A stretch of DNA of 56,880 nucleotides from Actinorugispora endophytica (lineage in GTDB: Bacteria > Actinomycetota > Actinomycetes > Streptosporangiales > Streptosporangiaceae): positions 1 to 56,880 of the forward strand of contig NZ_SNYN01000030.1 of assembly GCF_004363075.1 (NCBI RefSeq), read 5' to 3'. Positions 36,337-44,198 of this stretch are shown in pieces. A program made the position numbers and the translations under genes. The first letter of the stretch is position 1. Every line of letters starts with the position of its first letter. The notes under the pieces are model-generated. The model had not been told where the DNA came from. It saw nothing but the letters and a program-made list of their open reading frames with translations, and did no database searches.

Positions 36337-37212
36337 ATGGCGCCGAGACTCGGAGTCCAGGACCTTGTCGGACACCGGCTGCTCGACAAGGACGGTCACA
36401 ACGTGGGCAAGATCGGCCAGGTCTACCGCGATGACCAGACCCACCAACCGACATGGGTCACCGTGCACACCGGCATGTTCGGCACGCAGGAGAGCTTCGT
36501 CCCGCTCGCGGGGGCGCAGATCTCCCATGAGGATCTGAGGGTCCCGTTCGACAAGGGCATGATCAAGGACTCGCCGCGATTCGAGGCGGGACGGCACCTC
36601 TCCCCGGACGAGGAGAGCCGGCTGTACCGGCACTACGGAGTGCAGCCGTCGGTTCCGGGCCCGCGGGGCGAGGCCGAGACCCGTCCCGGGGAAACCATGA
36701 CCGAGGAGCGGCGCACCGCGGAGGGCCGCGACATGGGCCGCGACATGGGGCGGCGGAGCGGTGAGGGCGTCCCCCCGACGGGTACGGGCGAGGCCGGGGG
36801 CCGCCCGATGGCCCGAGGCGAGACGGCCTACGGTGAGACGTCCGTCACCCGCTCGGAGGAGCAGGCCCACGTGGGTGTCGAGCGCCAGGAGAGCGGCCGG
36901 GCCCGGGTGCGCAAGACCGTCGAGACCGAGCACTTCGAGCAGGACGTTCCCGTCAAGCGCGAGGAGATCCGCGTCCACCGCGAACCCATAACCGAGAGGG
37001 ACCGGGCCGCGGGCACGGTGATCGGGGAGGAGGACGAGGAGATCATCCTCAGCGAGGAGCACGCGGTACTCGGCAAGGAGCAGGTGCCGGTGGAGAAGGT
37101 GCGCATCACCAAGGAGGAGGTCACCGACACCGAGCACGTGGAGGGCGAGCTGCGCAAGGAGAACATCGAGATCGACGAGGAGGGCAGGCCCCGGCGCCAC
37201 CGGAGGCCCTGA
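36337..37212 (+). CDS. PRC-barrel and DUF2382 (YsnF/AvaK) domain protein
   Basis: 291 residues from ATG 36337 (AAGGGG 9-10 nt upstream). Residues 1-110: PRC-barrel paralogous to the preceding gene (LGVQDLVGHRLLDKDGHNVGKIGQVYRDDQT). Residues 110-185: polar linker with RDMGRDMGRRSGEG repeats. Residues 185-285: DUF2382 with paired repeats (VRKTVETEHFEQDVPVKREEIRVHREPI and VPVEKVRITKEEVTDTEHV), typical of stress-induced proteins. Very charged and cytosolic; function not established. Confidence 0.9.
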   Translation: MAPRLGVQDLVGHRLLDKDGHNVGKIGQVYRDDQTHQPTWVTVHTGMFGTQESFVPLAGAQISHEDLRVPFDKGMIKDSPRFEAGRHLSPDEESRLYRHYGVQPSVPGPRGEAETRPGETMTEERRTAEGRDMGRDMGRRSGEGVPPTGTGEAGGRPMARGETAYGETSVTRSEEQAHVGVERQESGRARVRKTVETEHFEQDVPVKREEIRVHREPITERDRAAGTVIGEEDEEIILSEEHAVLGKEQVPVEKVRITKEEVTDTEHVEGELRKENIEIDEEGRPRRHRRP

Positions 37213-37225
37213 GGCCCGAAACGCG

Positions 37226-37258
37226 GGAGGGGCGGCCCGGTCGCCGGGCCGCCCCTCC
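37226..37258. terminator. Bidirectional terminator between PRC/DUF2382 gene and rarD
   Basis: 15-bp perfect stem GGAGGGGCGGCCCGG / complement, loop TCG, between two convergent stops at 37212 and 37266. Confidence 0.85.
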
Positions 37259-37265
37259 GCACGGC

Positions 37266-38198
37266 CTACCGGTGCTCGACCGCCAGGTCCGGCCCTCCGA
37301 CCGGCGGCGCGGCGGCGGGCCTGCCCCGGCGGGAGTGGCGGATCATGTCGACGGCGAACACCACGAGCGCGGTCCACACCACGGCGAAGCCGATCCACCG
37401 GAAGGACGACATCTCCTCGCGGAAGACCAGCCACGCGACCAGGAACTGCAGCACCGGCGCGATGAACTGGAGCAGTCCCACCAGGCTCAGCGGGATGCGG
37501 TGCGCGGCCGCGCCGAACAGCACCAGCGGTACCGCGGTGACCAGCCCGGCCCCGATCAGCAGCGCCGCGTGCGCGGAGGAGCCGGACAGGAAGGTGCCCG
37601 CCCCGGTCGCCTCCAGGAACACCACGAAGCCCAGCGCGGGCAGGAAAAGGATCCCCGTCTCGACCGTCAGGCTCTCCACGCCGTCGAGCCTGACGAACTT
37701 CTTGGTCAGCCCGTAGAAGGCGAACGTGAAGGCCATGGTGAGCGCCATCCAGGGCAGCGAGCCGTAGGAGAGCGAGAGCACCGCGACGGAGACCGCGCCG
37801 AGGGCCACCGCCGCCCACTGGGCCGCGCGCAGCCGCTCGGAGAACACGATGACGCCGAGCGCCACGCTGACCAGCGGGTTGATGAAGTAGCCGAGGGCGG
37901 CCTGCAGGGTGTGCCCGGTGTTCACGGCGTAGATGAAGGTGCCCCAGTTCAGCGTGATCAGCAGCGCCGCGCAGGTGAGCAGCAGTATCTGCCGGGGGCT
38001 GCGCAGCACCGCGAGCACCCACCGCCAGTGCCGCATGGCCAGCAGCAGCCCGAGGACGACGGCCAGCGACCAGATCATCCGATGAGCGAGGATCTCCACC
38101 GACCCGGACGGCGCCACCAGGGGCCAGTAGAGGGGCATGAAGCCCCAGAGGAGGTACGCGCCCGCGCCGTAGGCGACACCCTTGTTCATGTCAGACAC
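37266..38198 (-). CDS. rarD: EamA-family transporter RarD
   Basis: 310 residues from GTG 38198; ATG 38189 (MNKGVAYGAGAYLLWGF) is an alternative start, and neither has an obvious Shine-Dalgarno. Ten helices in two EamA halves; RarD hallmarks are GAYLLWGFMPLYW, EILAHRMIWSL, NWGTFIYAVNTGHTLQAALGYFINPLVSV, and AAAHRIPLSLVGLLQFIAPVLQFLVAW. It is a predicted drug/metabolite exporter of unknown substrate. The upstream ~60 bases are strikingly AT-rich. Confidence 0.92.
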   Translation of the reverse strand: MSDMNKGVAYGAGAYLLWGFMPLYWPLVAPSGSVEILAHRMIWSLAVVLGLLLAMRHWRWVLAVLRSPRQILLLTCAALLITLNWGTFIYAVNTGHTLQAALGYFINPLVSVALGVIVFSERLRAAQWAAVALGAVSVAVLSLSYGSLPWMALTMAFTFAFYGLTKKFVRLDGVESLTVETGILFLPALGFVVFLEATGAGTFLSGSSAHAALLIGAGLVTAVPLVLFGAAAHRIPLSLVGLLQFIAPVLQFLVAWLVFREEMSSFRWIGFAVVWTALVVFAVDMIRHSRRGRPAAAPPVGGPDLAVEHR

Positions 38199-38280
38199 TG
38201 ATTCAGATTATTGGAAATATTCAGCCTTTAATAATTAATTCCTCTTAAAGGTGCTGTTTAGCAGGGATGCCGACGGCCGC
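38199..38280. promoter_or_regulatory. AT-rich divergent rarD/msrA upstream segment
   Basis: Bases 38203-38255 include TTATTGGAAATATTC and TTTAATAATTAATTCC, in sharp contrast to the surrounding >70% GC. It probably holds the rarD promoter and may be a nucleoid-protein (Lsr2-type) or regulator target; that is inference. Confidence 0.5.
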
Positions 38281-38312
38281 CCCGGCGGCGCGGTCCGACT
38301 GGACGGCGCGGA

Positions 38313-38318
38313 TAGCCT
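38313..38318 (+). promoter_or_regulatory. -10 box of msrA, predicted leaderless
   Basis: TAGCCT ends 6 nt before the msrA ATG at 38325. GGAGG lies between them (GGAGGC) but is too close to the ATG to act as a normal ribosome site. Confidence 0.5.
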
Positions 38319-38324
38319 GGAGGC

Positions 38325-38993
38325 ATGTTCGGGTCAACGAAGACGATGATGGTCGACCGGGCGAGCGCGCTGCCCGGCCGCGACACCCCCATGCCGGTTC
38401 CCGCCCGCCACGAGGTGCTGGGTATCCCGCCGGCCCCGCCCTACCCCGAGGGCGCGCGGATCGCGGACTTCGGCATGGGCTGCTTCTGGGGAGTGGAGCG
38501 CGCCTTCTGGCGCCTGGGCGCCGAGAACGGTGTCATCACCACCGCCGTCGGCTACGCGGGCGGTTACACCCCCAACCCCACCTACGAAGAGGTCTGCTCC
38601 GGCCGCACCGGCCACACCGAGGCCGTGCGCGTGGTCTTCGACCCCGAGCGCACCTCGTACGAGGCCCTGCTCAAGGTCTTCTGGGAGGGCCACGACCCCA
38701 CTCAGGGCATGCGCCAGGGCAACGACGTCGGCACGCAGTACCGGTCGATGATCCTCTACCACGACGACGCCCAGCGCGCCGCCGCCGAGGCCACCCGGGA
38801 CGCCTTCCAACCGGTCCTGGCCGCCTCCGGCTACGGACCCGTCACCACCGAGATCGTCCCGGCGGGCGAGTTCTACTTCGCCGAGCCCTACCACCAGCAG
38901 TACCTGTCCGACGCCAAGAACCCCAACGGGTACTGCGGGGTCGGCGGCACCGGCGCGGTCTGCCCGATCGGGGTGGCCCGCACCGACGGGTAG
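38325..38993 (+). CDS. msrA: Peptide-methionine (S)-S-oxide reductase MsrA
   Basis: 222 residues, ATG 38325. Catalytic [11 protein letters not shown] (Cys near residue 49), [55 protein letters not shown], and C-terminal [18 protein letters not shown] with two resolving-type cysteines. It repairs oxidised methionine. The N-terminal ~40 residues are an extension usual in actinobacteria. The final residues end just before a GC-rich palindrome at about 39019-39038. Confidence 0.96.
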   Translation: MFGSTKTMMVDRASALPGRDTPMPVPARHEVLGIPPAPPYPEGARIADFGMGCFWGVERAFWRLGAENGVITTAVGYAGGYTPNPTYEEVCSGRTGHTEAVRVVFDPERTSYEALLKVFWEGHDPTQGMRQGNDVGTQYRSMILYHDDAQRAAAEATRDAFQPVLAASGYGPVTTEIVPAGEFYFAEPYHQQYLSDAKNPNGYCGVGGTGAVCPIGVARTDG

Positions 38994-39038
38994 GGCCCGG
39001 ACCTCTGTTCGACGGCGGTCGGGGCGGGGCCCCGCCCG

Positions 39039-39851
39039 TCAGTCGGCCCGCACCGCGTTGTGGTGCCTGCCGATGGGGAGCATGAGGGGTTTCCCCGACG
39101 TGGGGTCGGTGATGACCTCGCAGCGGAGCCCGAACACGGCGAGCACCGTCTCGGGGGTCAGCACCTGCTCCGGCGGGCCCGCGGCGTGGAGCCTGCCCGA
39201 CGCGAGCGCGATGAGGTGGTCGGCGTACCGCGCGGCGAGGTTGAGGTCGTGGAGGACCAGCACGATCGTCGTCCCGAGCGACCGGTTGAGGTCGGTGAGC
39301 AGGTCGAGGACCTCGACCTGGTGGGTGACGTCCAGGAACGTGGTCGGCTCGTCGAGAAGGAGGAGGTCCGTCCGCTGGGCCAGGGCCATGGCGATCCAGA
39401 CGCGCTGGCGCTGCCCGCCGGAGAGCTCGTCCACGGGCCTGTCGGCCAGGTCGACCGTCCGCGTCGCCTCCAGGGCGGCGGCGACGGCCTCGTCGTCCTC
39501 CTTGTTCCACCGGGAGAGCGCCCGCTTGTGGGGGTGCCGGCCCCGTCCCACGAGGTCGCCCACGGTGATCCCCTCCGGCGCGATCGGCGACTGCGGGAGC
39601 AGGCCGAGCGTCCGCGCGACCTCCTTCGACGGAAGGCGGTGGACCTCCTTGCCGTCGAGGAGCACGTGCCCGCTCCGGGGGGCGAGAAGCCGCGACATCG
39701 AGCGGAGCAGGGTGGACTTGCCGCACGCGTTGGCGCCGACGATCGCGGTGATCAGCCCGGGAGGGACCGCGAGGTCGAGGGAGTCGATGACGACGCGGTC
39801 CTTGTAGCCGAGCGTCAGCTCCTCGACGAGGAGTGAATGGTCCGTGGTCAC
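39039..39851 (-). CDS. Ferric-siderophore ABC transporter ATP-binding protein
   Basis: 270 residues, start 39851 overlapping the upstream permease stop by 4 nt. Walker A G39-ANACGKST, Q-loop LLPQSP, signature [17 protein letters not shown], Walker [14 protein letters not shown]-loop VLHDLN. This is the FepC/FecE subfamily, with the Ala-Cys version of Walker A typical of siderophore and B12 importers. Last gene of a four-gene operon transcribed from the iron box at 43135. Confidence 0.95.
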   Translation of the reverse strand: MTTDHSLLVEELTLGYKDRVVIDSLDLAVPPGLITAIVGANACGKSTLLRSMSRLLAPRSGHVLLDGKEVHRLPSKEVARTLGLLPQSPIAPEGITVGDLVGRGRHPHKRALSRWNKEDDEAVAAALEATRTVDLADRPVDELSGGQRQRVWIAMALAQRTDLLLLDEPTTFLDVTHQVEVLDLLTDLNRSLGTTIVLVLHDLNLAARYADHLIALASGRLHAAGPPEQVLTPETVLAVFGLRCEVITDPTSGKPLMLPIGRHHNAVRAD

Positions 39852-40882
39852 AGGGAGCCTCCCGCGCGGTTGGAGCGGACGATCAGGTAGACGAGGTAGG
39901 GGGCGCCGAGCACGCCGGTGACGACCCCGACCGGGTAGCGGATCCCGAAGGCGAACTGCCCGCAGAAGTCGGCCGCCAGGACGAGGAGCGCGCCGACCAG
40001 CGCGGAGGGGACGAGGAGGGAACCGTTCGGTCCGACGACGCGCGCCGCGATCGGACCCGAGAGGAAGGCGACGAAGGAGATCGGCCCCGCCGCGGCGATC
40101 GCGAAGGCGATGAGTCCCACCGCCCCGATGATCGCGACGAGCCGGGTCCGGTCCACGCGCACGCCGAGGGCCGACGCGGTGTCGTCACCCAGTTGGAGCG
40201 CCTCGAGGTCGCGCGACCGGTGCAGGAGCACGGGGGAGAACACGAGAAGCGCGACGGCGACCGGGACGACCCTGTCCCAGGTCGCGCCGTTGAGGCTGCC
40301 GGCCAGCCACCGCATCGCCTCCTGGTGGTCCCATTCGGCCGCCTGGTCCAGGATGTAGGCGGTGGCGCTGTCGAGCATGGCCGCGATGCCGATGCCGATC
40401 AGGATGAGGCGGATCCCCGAGACCCCGTTCTTGAACGACAGCGCGTACACGGCCACGGCCACCGCGAGGCCGGCGGTGATCGCGAAGACCGACACCCCGG
40501 CCCCGTCGAGCGAGAGCACCACGATCGCGAAGGTCGCCGCCGCGCCCGCACCCGAGGTGATGCCGATGATGTCCGGGCTGGCGAGGGGGTTGCGCAGCAT
40601 GGTCTGGAACGTGACGCCGGCGATCCCGAAGCACAGTCCCGCCACCACGGCGAGCGCGGCCCGCGGCAGCCGGAGCCGCCCGACGGTGAACGAGGCGCCC
40701 GGCACGTCCTGCCCCAGGACCACCCGCACGACGTCGCCGGGCGGGTAGAAGGTCCGTCCGGCCATCAGGGTCACGGCGAACACGAGGACGATCAGGACGG
40801 CGAGGACGACGATCACGGCGCGCCGCCGGTACGCGCGGCGCACCCGGCCGCGGGTGACGGTCTCGACGGTGGAGACGCTCAC
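39848..40882 (-). CDS. FecCD-family iron-siderophore permease (second)
   Basis: 344 residues, GTG 40882 overlapping the upstream permease stop (GTGA); the frame is open further upstream, but the overlap fits operon style. It has nine to ten helices, a GRLRLPRAALAVVAGLCFGIAGVTFQTMLRNPLASPDIIGITSGAGAAA block, SGPIAARVVGPN (coupling-helix region), and a C-terminal FGIRYPVGVVTGVLGAPYLVYLIVRSN. It pairs with the permease at 40879. Confidence 0.94.
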   Translation of the reverse strand: MSVSTVETVTRGRVRRAYRRRAVIVVLAVLIVLVFAVTLMAGRTFYPPGDVVRVVLGQDVPGASFTVGRLRLPRAALAVVAGLCFGIAGVTFQTMLRNPLASPDIIGITSGAGAAATFAIVVLSLDGAGVSVFAITAGLAVAVAVYALSFKNGVSGIRLILIGIGIAAMLDSATAYILDQAAEWDHQEAMRWLAGSLNGATWDRVVPVAVALLVFSPVLLHRSRDLEALQLGDDTASALGVRVDRTRLVAIIGAVGLIAFAIAAAGPISFVAFLSGPIAARVVGPNGSLLVPSALVGALLVLAADFCGQFAFGIRYPVGVVTGVLGAPYLVYLIVRSNRAGGSL

Positions 40883-41919
40883 AGTGCACGAACCTTCTGA
40901 CGGCGGACGATGTAGATGAAGAAGGGGGCGCCGATCAACGCGGTCACGATCCCCACATCGACTTCCCCGGGGCGGGCCACGACGCGGCCGATCACGTCCG
41001 ACGCGGTCAGGAGGGCGGCGCCGCCGAGCGCCGAGAACGGGAGCAGCCACCGGTGGTCGACACCGACGAGCAGCCGGCACACGTGCGGGATGACGAGGCC
41101 GACGAAGCCGATCGGCCCGGTGACGGCGGTGGTCGCGCCGCACAGCACGACGGAGCCGAGGAAGGCCGTCCCCCGCGCGATCGCGACGCGTTCCCCCAGG
41201 CCGGCGGCGAGGTCCTCGCCCAAGGCCAGAAGGTTGAGCCCGCGTGCCGACAGCAGGCAGACGGCCATTCCGGCGGCGAGGAACGGGAGCACCTGCGCGA
41301 CGCTGTCGAACGTCCCGCCGCCGACACCGCCGATCTGCCAGGAGCGGGCCCCGTCGGCGACGTCGTTGCGCTGGAGCACGACGGCGCTGATGAACGACGT
41401 CAGAGCGGCGGAGACCGCCGCTCCGGCGAGGGTCAGCTTGAGGGGGGTGGCGCCGCCCCGCCCCAGGGAGCCGACCACGTAGACGAACACCATCGTGGCG
41501 CCCGCGCCGGTGATCGCCACCCAGACGAAACCGGTCGCGGACTCCAGGCCGAAGAAGGCCATGCCCGTGACGACGGCGAGCGAGGCCCCCATGTTGACGC
41601 CCAGGATGCCCGGATCGGCCAGCGGGTTGCGGGTCACCCCCTGCATGACCGCGCCCGACACGCCGAGGGCCGCGCCGGCGAGGACGGCCAGCAGGGTCCG
41701 GGGGATCCGCTTGGCGACCGCCGCCTGGTCGAAGCCCTCGACCGAGCCGCCGAACGCCGCCACGACGGCGGACCACGGCACGTCGCGGGAGCCGACGGTG
41801 ACCGAGGCGACCATGAGGGCGGCCAGTACGCCCAGCACGGCGAGCAGCCAGAGGAACCGGCCGGGCCCCGGGCGCCGCACGGCGGCGCCCGGGGCGGACG
41901 GCGAGGTGTTCGTCGTCAC
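40879..41919 (-). CDS. FecCD-family iron-siderophore permease (first)
   Basis: 346 residues, GTG 41919 sharing one base with the stop of the binding-protein gene. KRIPRTLLAVLAGAALGVSGAVMQGVTRNPLADPGILGVNMGASL is the family core; GPIGFVGLVIPHVCRLLVGVDHRWLLPFSALGGA is the coupling region; the C-terminus ends VDVGIVTALIGAPFFIYIVRRQK. It is FepD-like and forms a heterodimer with its downstream neighbour. Confidence 0.94.
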   Translation of the reverse strand: MTTNTSPSAPGAAVRRPGPGRFLWLLAVLGVLAALMVASVTVGSRDVPWSAVVAAFGGSVEGFDQAAVAKRIPRTLLAVLAGAALGVSGAVMQGVTRNPLADPGILGVNMGASLAVVTGMAFFGLESATGFVWVAITGAGATMVFVYVVGSLGRGGATPLKLTLAGAAVSAALTSFISAVVLQRNDVADGARSWQIGGVGGGTFDSVAQVLPFLAAGMAVCLLSARGLNLLALGEDLAAGLGERVAIARGTAFLGSVVLCGATTAVTGPIGFVGLVIPHVCRLLVGVDHRWLLPFSALGGAALLTASDVIGRVVARPGEVDVGIVTALIGAPFFIYIVRRQKVRAL

Positions 41920-42950
41920 TACGCCTCGTCAGCGGCCGCGCTGAGGAGCGACAGGTAGTCGTCGAGGACCCACGAGATCGACAGCGGAGTCGGGTTCGCG
42001 GCCGTGCCGAGGGGGCCGTCCCCGGGGAGGTTGACGACGGAGCCGGTCTCCACCGCCGGCATCTGCGACAGCAGCGGGTCGTCCTCCAGGGTGGCCACGA
42101 GGTCGTCGCCGCCGTACGTGACGATGATGTCGACGTCGTCGAACGCGTCCGCCTGCTCGGCGCTCCGGGTCAGGGAGAACTGGTCGGTCTCGGCCGAGGC
42201 GGTCGCGATGCTCTCGGGGGTCGCCAGTCCGAGGTCCTCGAAGAACATGGCGCGCGTGTCGTGCGCCGTGTAGAAGCTGACCTCGCTCAGGTCCGTGGTG
42301 TCCACGTGGGTCAGGAACATCGCCGAGCTGCCCTCGATCTGCGGGTGCTCCGCGACCGACGCGTCGATCTCCTCCTCCAGGTCGGCGATGAGCTCCTCGC
42401 CCTCGTCCGCCAGGCCCAGGGCCTGGCTGCTCAACCGGATCGAATCCCGCCAGGCCGTGCCCCAGGCGGTCTCCGGGTAGGCGACGACGGGGGCGATCTC
42501 GCTCAGGGTGTCGTAGTCCTCCTGGGTCAACCCGGAGTAGGCGGCGAGGATCACGTCCGGCTGGGTGTCGGCGACCGCCTCGAAGTCGATGCCGTCCGTC
42601 TCGTCGAACAGCACCGGCGTCTCCGCGCCCAGTTCGTCGAGCTTCTCCTCGACCCACGGGAGCACGCCGTCGCCGTTGTCGTCGCCGAAGTTGGCGGCGG
42701 CCATGCCGACGGGCACGATCCCCAGGGCCAGCGGAACCTCGTGGTTGGCCCAGTTCACCGTGGCGACCCGCTCGGGTTCCGACTCGATGGTCGTCGTGCC
42801 GAGCGCGTGCTCGATGGTGACGGGGGTCCAGTTCCCGGAGCCGGCGTCCTCCCCGCCGGAGGGCTCGGGAGAGGGCGAGGAGCAGGCCGCGAGTCCGACG
42901 GTGAGCAGCGCGGCCGTGGAGAGCGCGGTCAGCCTTGAAACGGGGGGCAT
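41919..42950 (-). CDS. Iron-siderophore substrate-binding lipoprotein
   Basis: 343 residues from ATG 42950 with GGAAGGAAACC before it. Lipobox TVGLAACSS near residue 24 gives a lipid-anchored protein. FepB/FecB-type class III binding protein: ERVATVNWANHEVPLALGIVPVGMAA, DFEAVADTQPDVILAAYSGLTQEDYDTLSEIAPVVAYP, and a DDVDIIVTYGGDD region. It delivers the ferric-siderophore to the two permeases. The 5' leader from the iron-box promoter is about 190 nt. Confidence 0.95.
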   Translation of the reverse strand: MPPVSRLTALSTAALLTVGLAACSSPSPEPSGGEDAGSGNWTPVTIEHALGTTTIESEPERVATVNWANHEVPLALGIVPVGMAAANFGDDNGDGVLPWVEEKLDELGAETPVLFDETDGIDFEAVADTQPDVILAAYSGLTQEDYDTLSEIAPVVAYPETAWGTAWRDSIRLSSQALGLADEGEELIADLEEEIDASVAEHPQIEGSSAMFLTHVDTTDLSEVSFYTAHDTRAMFFEDLGLATPESIATASAETDQFSLTRSAEQADAFDDVDIIVTYGGDDLVATLEDDPLLSQMPAVETGSVVNLPGDGPLGTAANPTPLSISWVLDDYLSLLSAAADEA

Positions 42951-43134
42951 GGTTTCCTTCCGGTTGCGGCCGGGTGGCCTGAGCCGTGTCGATGCCACGG
43001 TTCGGCTCCCGTGTCGTCTGCGGGGCCCGTGGGCGTACGCGGCGGCGCGCGGCCTGCGGGGGCGGGGTCGGGCGGAACCCCTCGACGCGACGCGTGGGCG
43101 CACGCGCCGCCCCGACCTCGACGACAGCGAGAGG

Positions 43135-43153
43135 TTAGGTTTGCCTAAGCAAA
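43135..43153 (-). promoter_or_regulatory. DtxR/IdeR-type iron box
   Basis: TTAGGTTTGCCTAAGCAAA is close to the 19-bp IdeR/DtxR consensus TTAGGTTAGGCTAACCTAA: the left half and the central CCTAA match, the right end is degenerate. It overlaps the -10 box of the siderophore operon, so iron-loaded repressor would block it. Confidence 0.75.
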
Positions 43154-43180
43154 TTTAGGGTGTACTTGGTTAAGGTGCAA
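43152..43180 (-). promoter_or_regulatory. Promoter of the siderophore-uptake operon
   Basis: On the minus strand, TTGCAC (43175-43180), a 17-bp spacer, and TAAATT (43152-43157). The -10 runs into the iron box. Confidence 0.5.
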
Positions 43181-43249
43181 TCGATTAGATGTGACACCTT
43201 TTGTCGCGAAACGGACAATTGTTATCCGATGGGGTTTCCGGTGCGCCGT

Positions 43250-44089
43250 TCACTGCGAGCGGAACCGTCCCGGGCTCAATCCCGTGATCCGCCGGAAGGC
43301 CACGCCGAACGCGCTCACCGAGTGGTACCCGGTACGCGCGGCCACCTCGTCGATCTCGTCTCCCCGCGTGAGCATCGCGACCGCGTGCTGCACGCGCGCG
43401 GTGGCCACCCACCGGCTGAACCCGAGGCCGGTCTCGGAACGGAACGCCCGTGTGATGGTGCGGGTGCTCACACCGAGCCGCGCCGCCCACACGGCCAGCG
43501 TGGTGGTGTCGGCGGGATCGTCGCGAACGGCGGCGACGATGGGAGCCAGCAGCGGCGACGCGGGTATCTGCAAGAGCAGTTCGCGCTGGGCGGGGACGAG
43601 CAGGTCGACCACCATCGCCTCCGTCCTCGAACGCGGCTCCGAGACGATGCCGCCGGTGTCGAGCCGGTCGAGCAGGAGCCGCAGCAGCGGTGTGACCTCC
43701 ACCGCGACGGGCCTGTCGGAGATCGACGGAACCGCGTGGACGCCGAACTGCGCGGACCGGTGCCACGTTCCGGCGGGTGCCCAGCCGGAATGGGGGGTGC
43801 CGGCGGGAATCCACAGGCCGGCCGTCGGGGTGATCGTCCAGATCCGCCTGCCGACCGTCGCCGAGGACGCGCCCTGCCGGTTCCAGAGCAGTTCGTGCGT
43901 CGGATGCGAGTGCTCCTCCCAGAACGTGTCACACGGGATGAACTCGGTCATGCCCTCGACGACGAACGGCACATCGATCTCACCGGCGGAGTAGAGGGGG
44001 AGCCTGCGGCTGTCGACCGCGTCGCGCCGTGACGGTCCGGCAGGGCGCGGTCGGGCGGCCGGGCCCGGCCGGATGTCTTGTATGGCCAC
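43250..44089 (-). CDS. AraC-family transcriptional regulator
   Basis: 279 residues from GTG 44089. An N-terminal cupin-like effector domain contains FWEEHSHPTHELLWNRQG and WIPAGTPHSGW. The C-terminal double HTH is TTTLAVWAARLGVSTRTITRAFRSETGLGFSRW and EIDEVAARTGYHSVSAFGVAFRRITGLSPGRFR. Its position directly upstream of, and co-oriented with, the iron-uptake operon suggests a siderophore-responsive activator. TAGCCT (44097-44102, minus strand) ends 7 nt before the GTG, so its mRNA may be leaderless. Confidence 0.93.
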   Translation of the reverse strand: MAIQDIRPGPAARPRPAGPSRRDAVDSRRLPLYSAGEIDVPFVVEGMTEFIPCDTFWEEHSHPTHELLWNRQGASSATVGRRIWTITPTAGLWIPAGTPHSGWAPAGTWHRSAQFGVHAVPSISDRPVAVEVTPLLRLLLDRLDTGGIVSEPRSRTEAMVVDLLVPAQRELLLQIPASPLLAPIVAAVRDDPADTTTLAVWAARLGVSTRTITRAFRSETGLGFSRWVATARVQHAVAMLTRGDEIDEVAARTGYHSVSAFGVAFRRITGLSPGRFRSQ

Positions 44090-44141
44090 GTCATCCAGGC
44101 TATGCGGTGGTGGCCGCCGGCACGGAGGCGTCGACCCTGGA

Positions 44142-44197
44142 GCGGACACGCGGAAGGGCGGTCCGGGAGCGCCCGGACCGCCCTTCCGCGTGTCCGC
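44142..44197 (-). terminator. 26-bp perfect hairpin after the serine hydrolase gene
   Basis: Arms 44142-44167 and 44172-44197 (GCGGACACGCGGAAGGGCGG..), loop AGCG. It abuts the stop codon at 44199 and separates the hydrolase from the AraC gene promoter at about 44100. Confidence 0.85.
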
Positions 44198-44198
44198 C

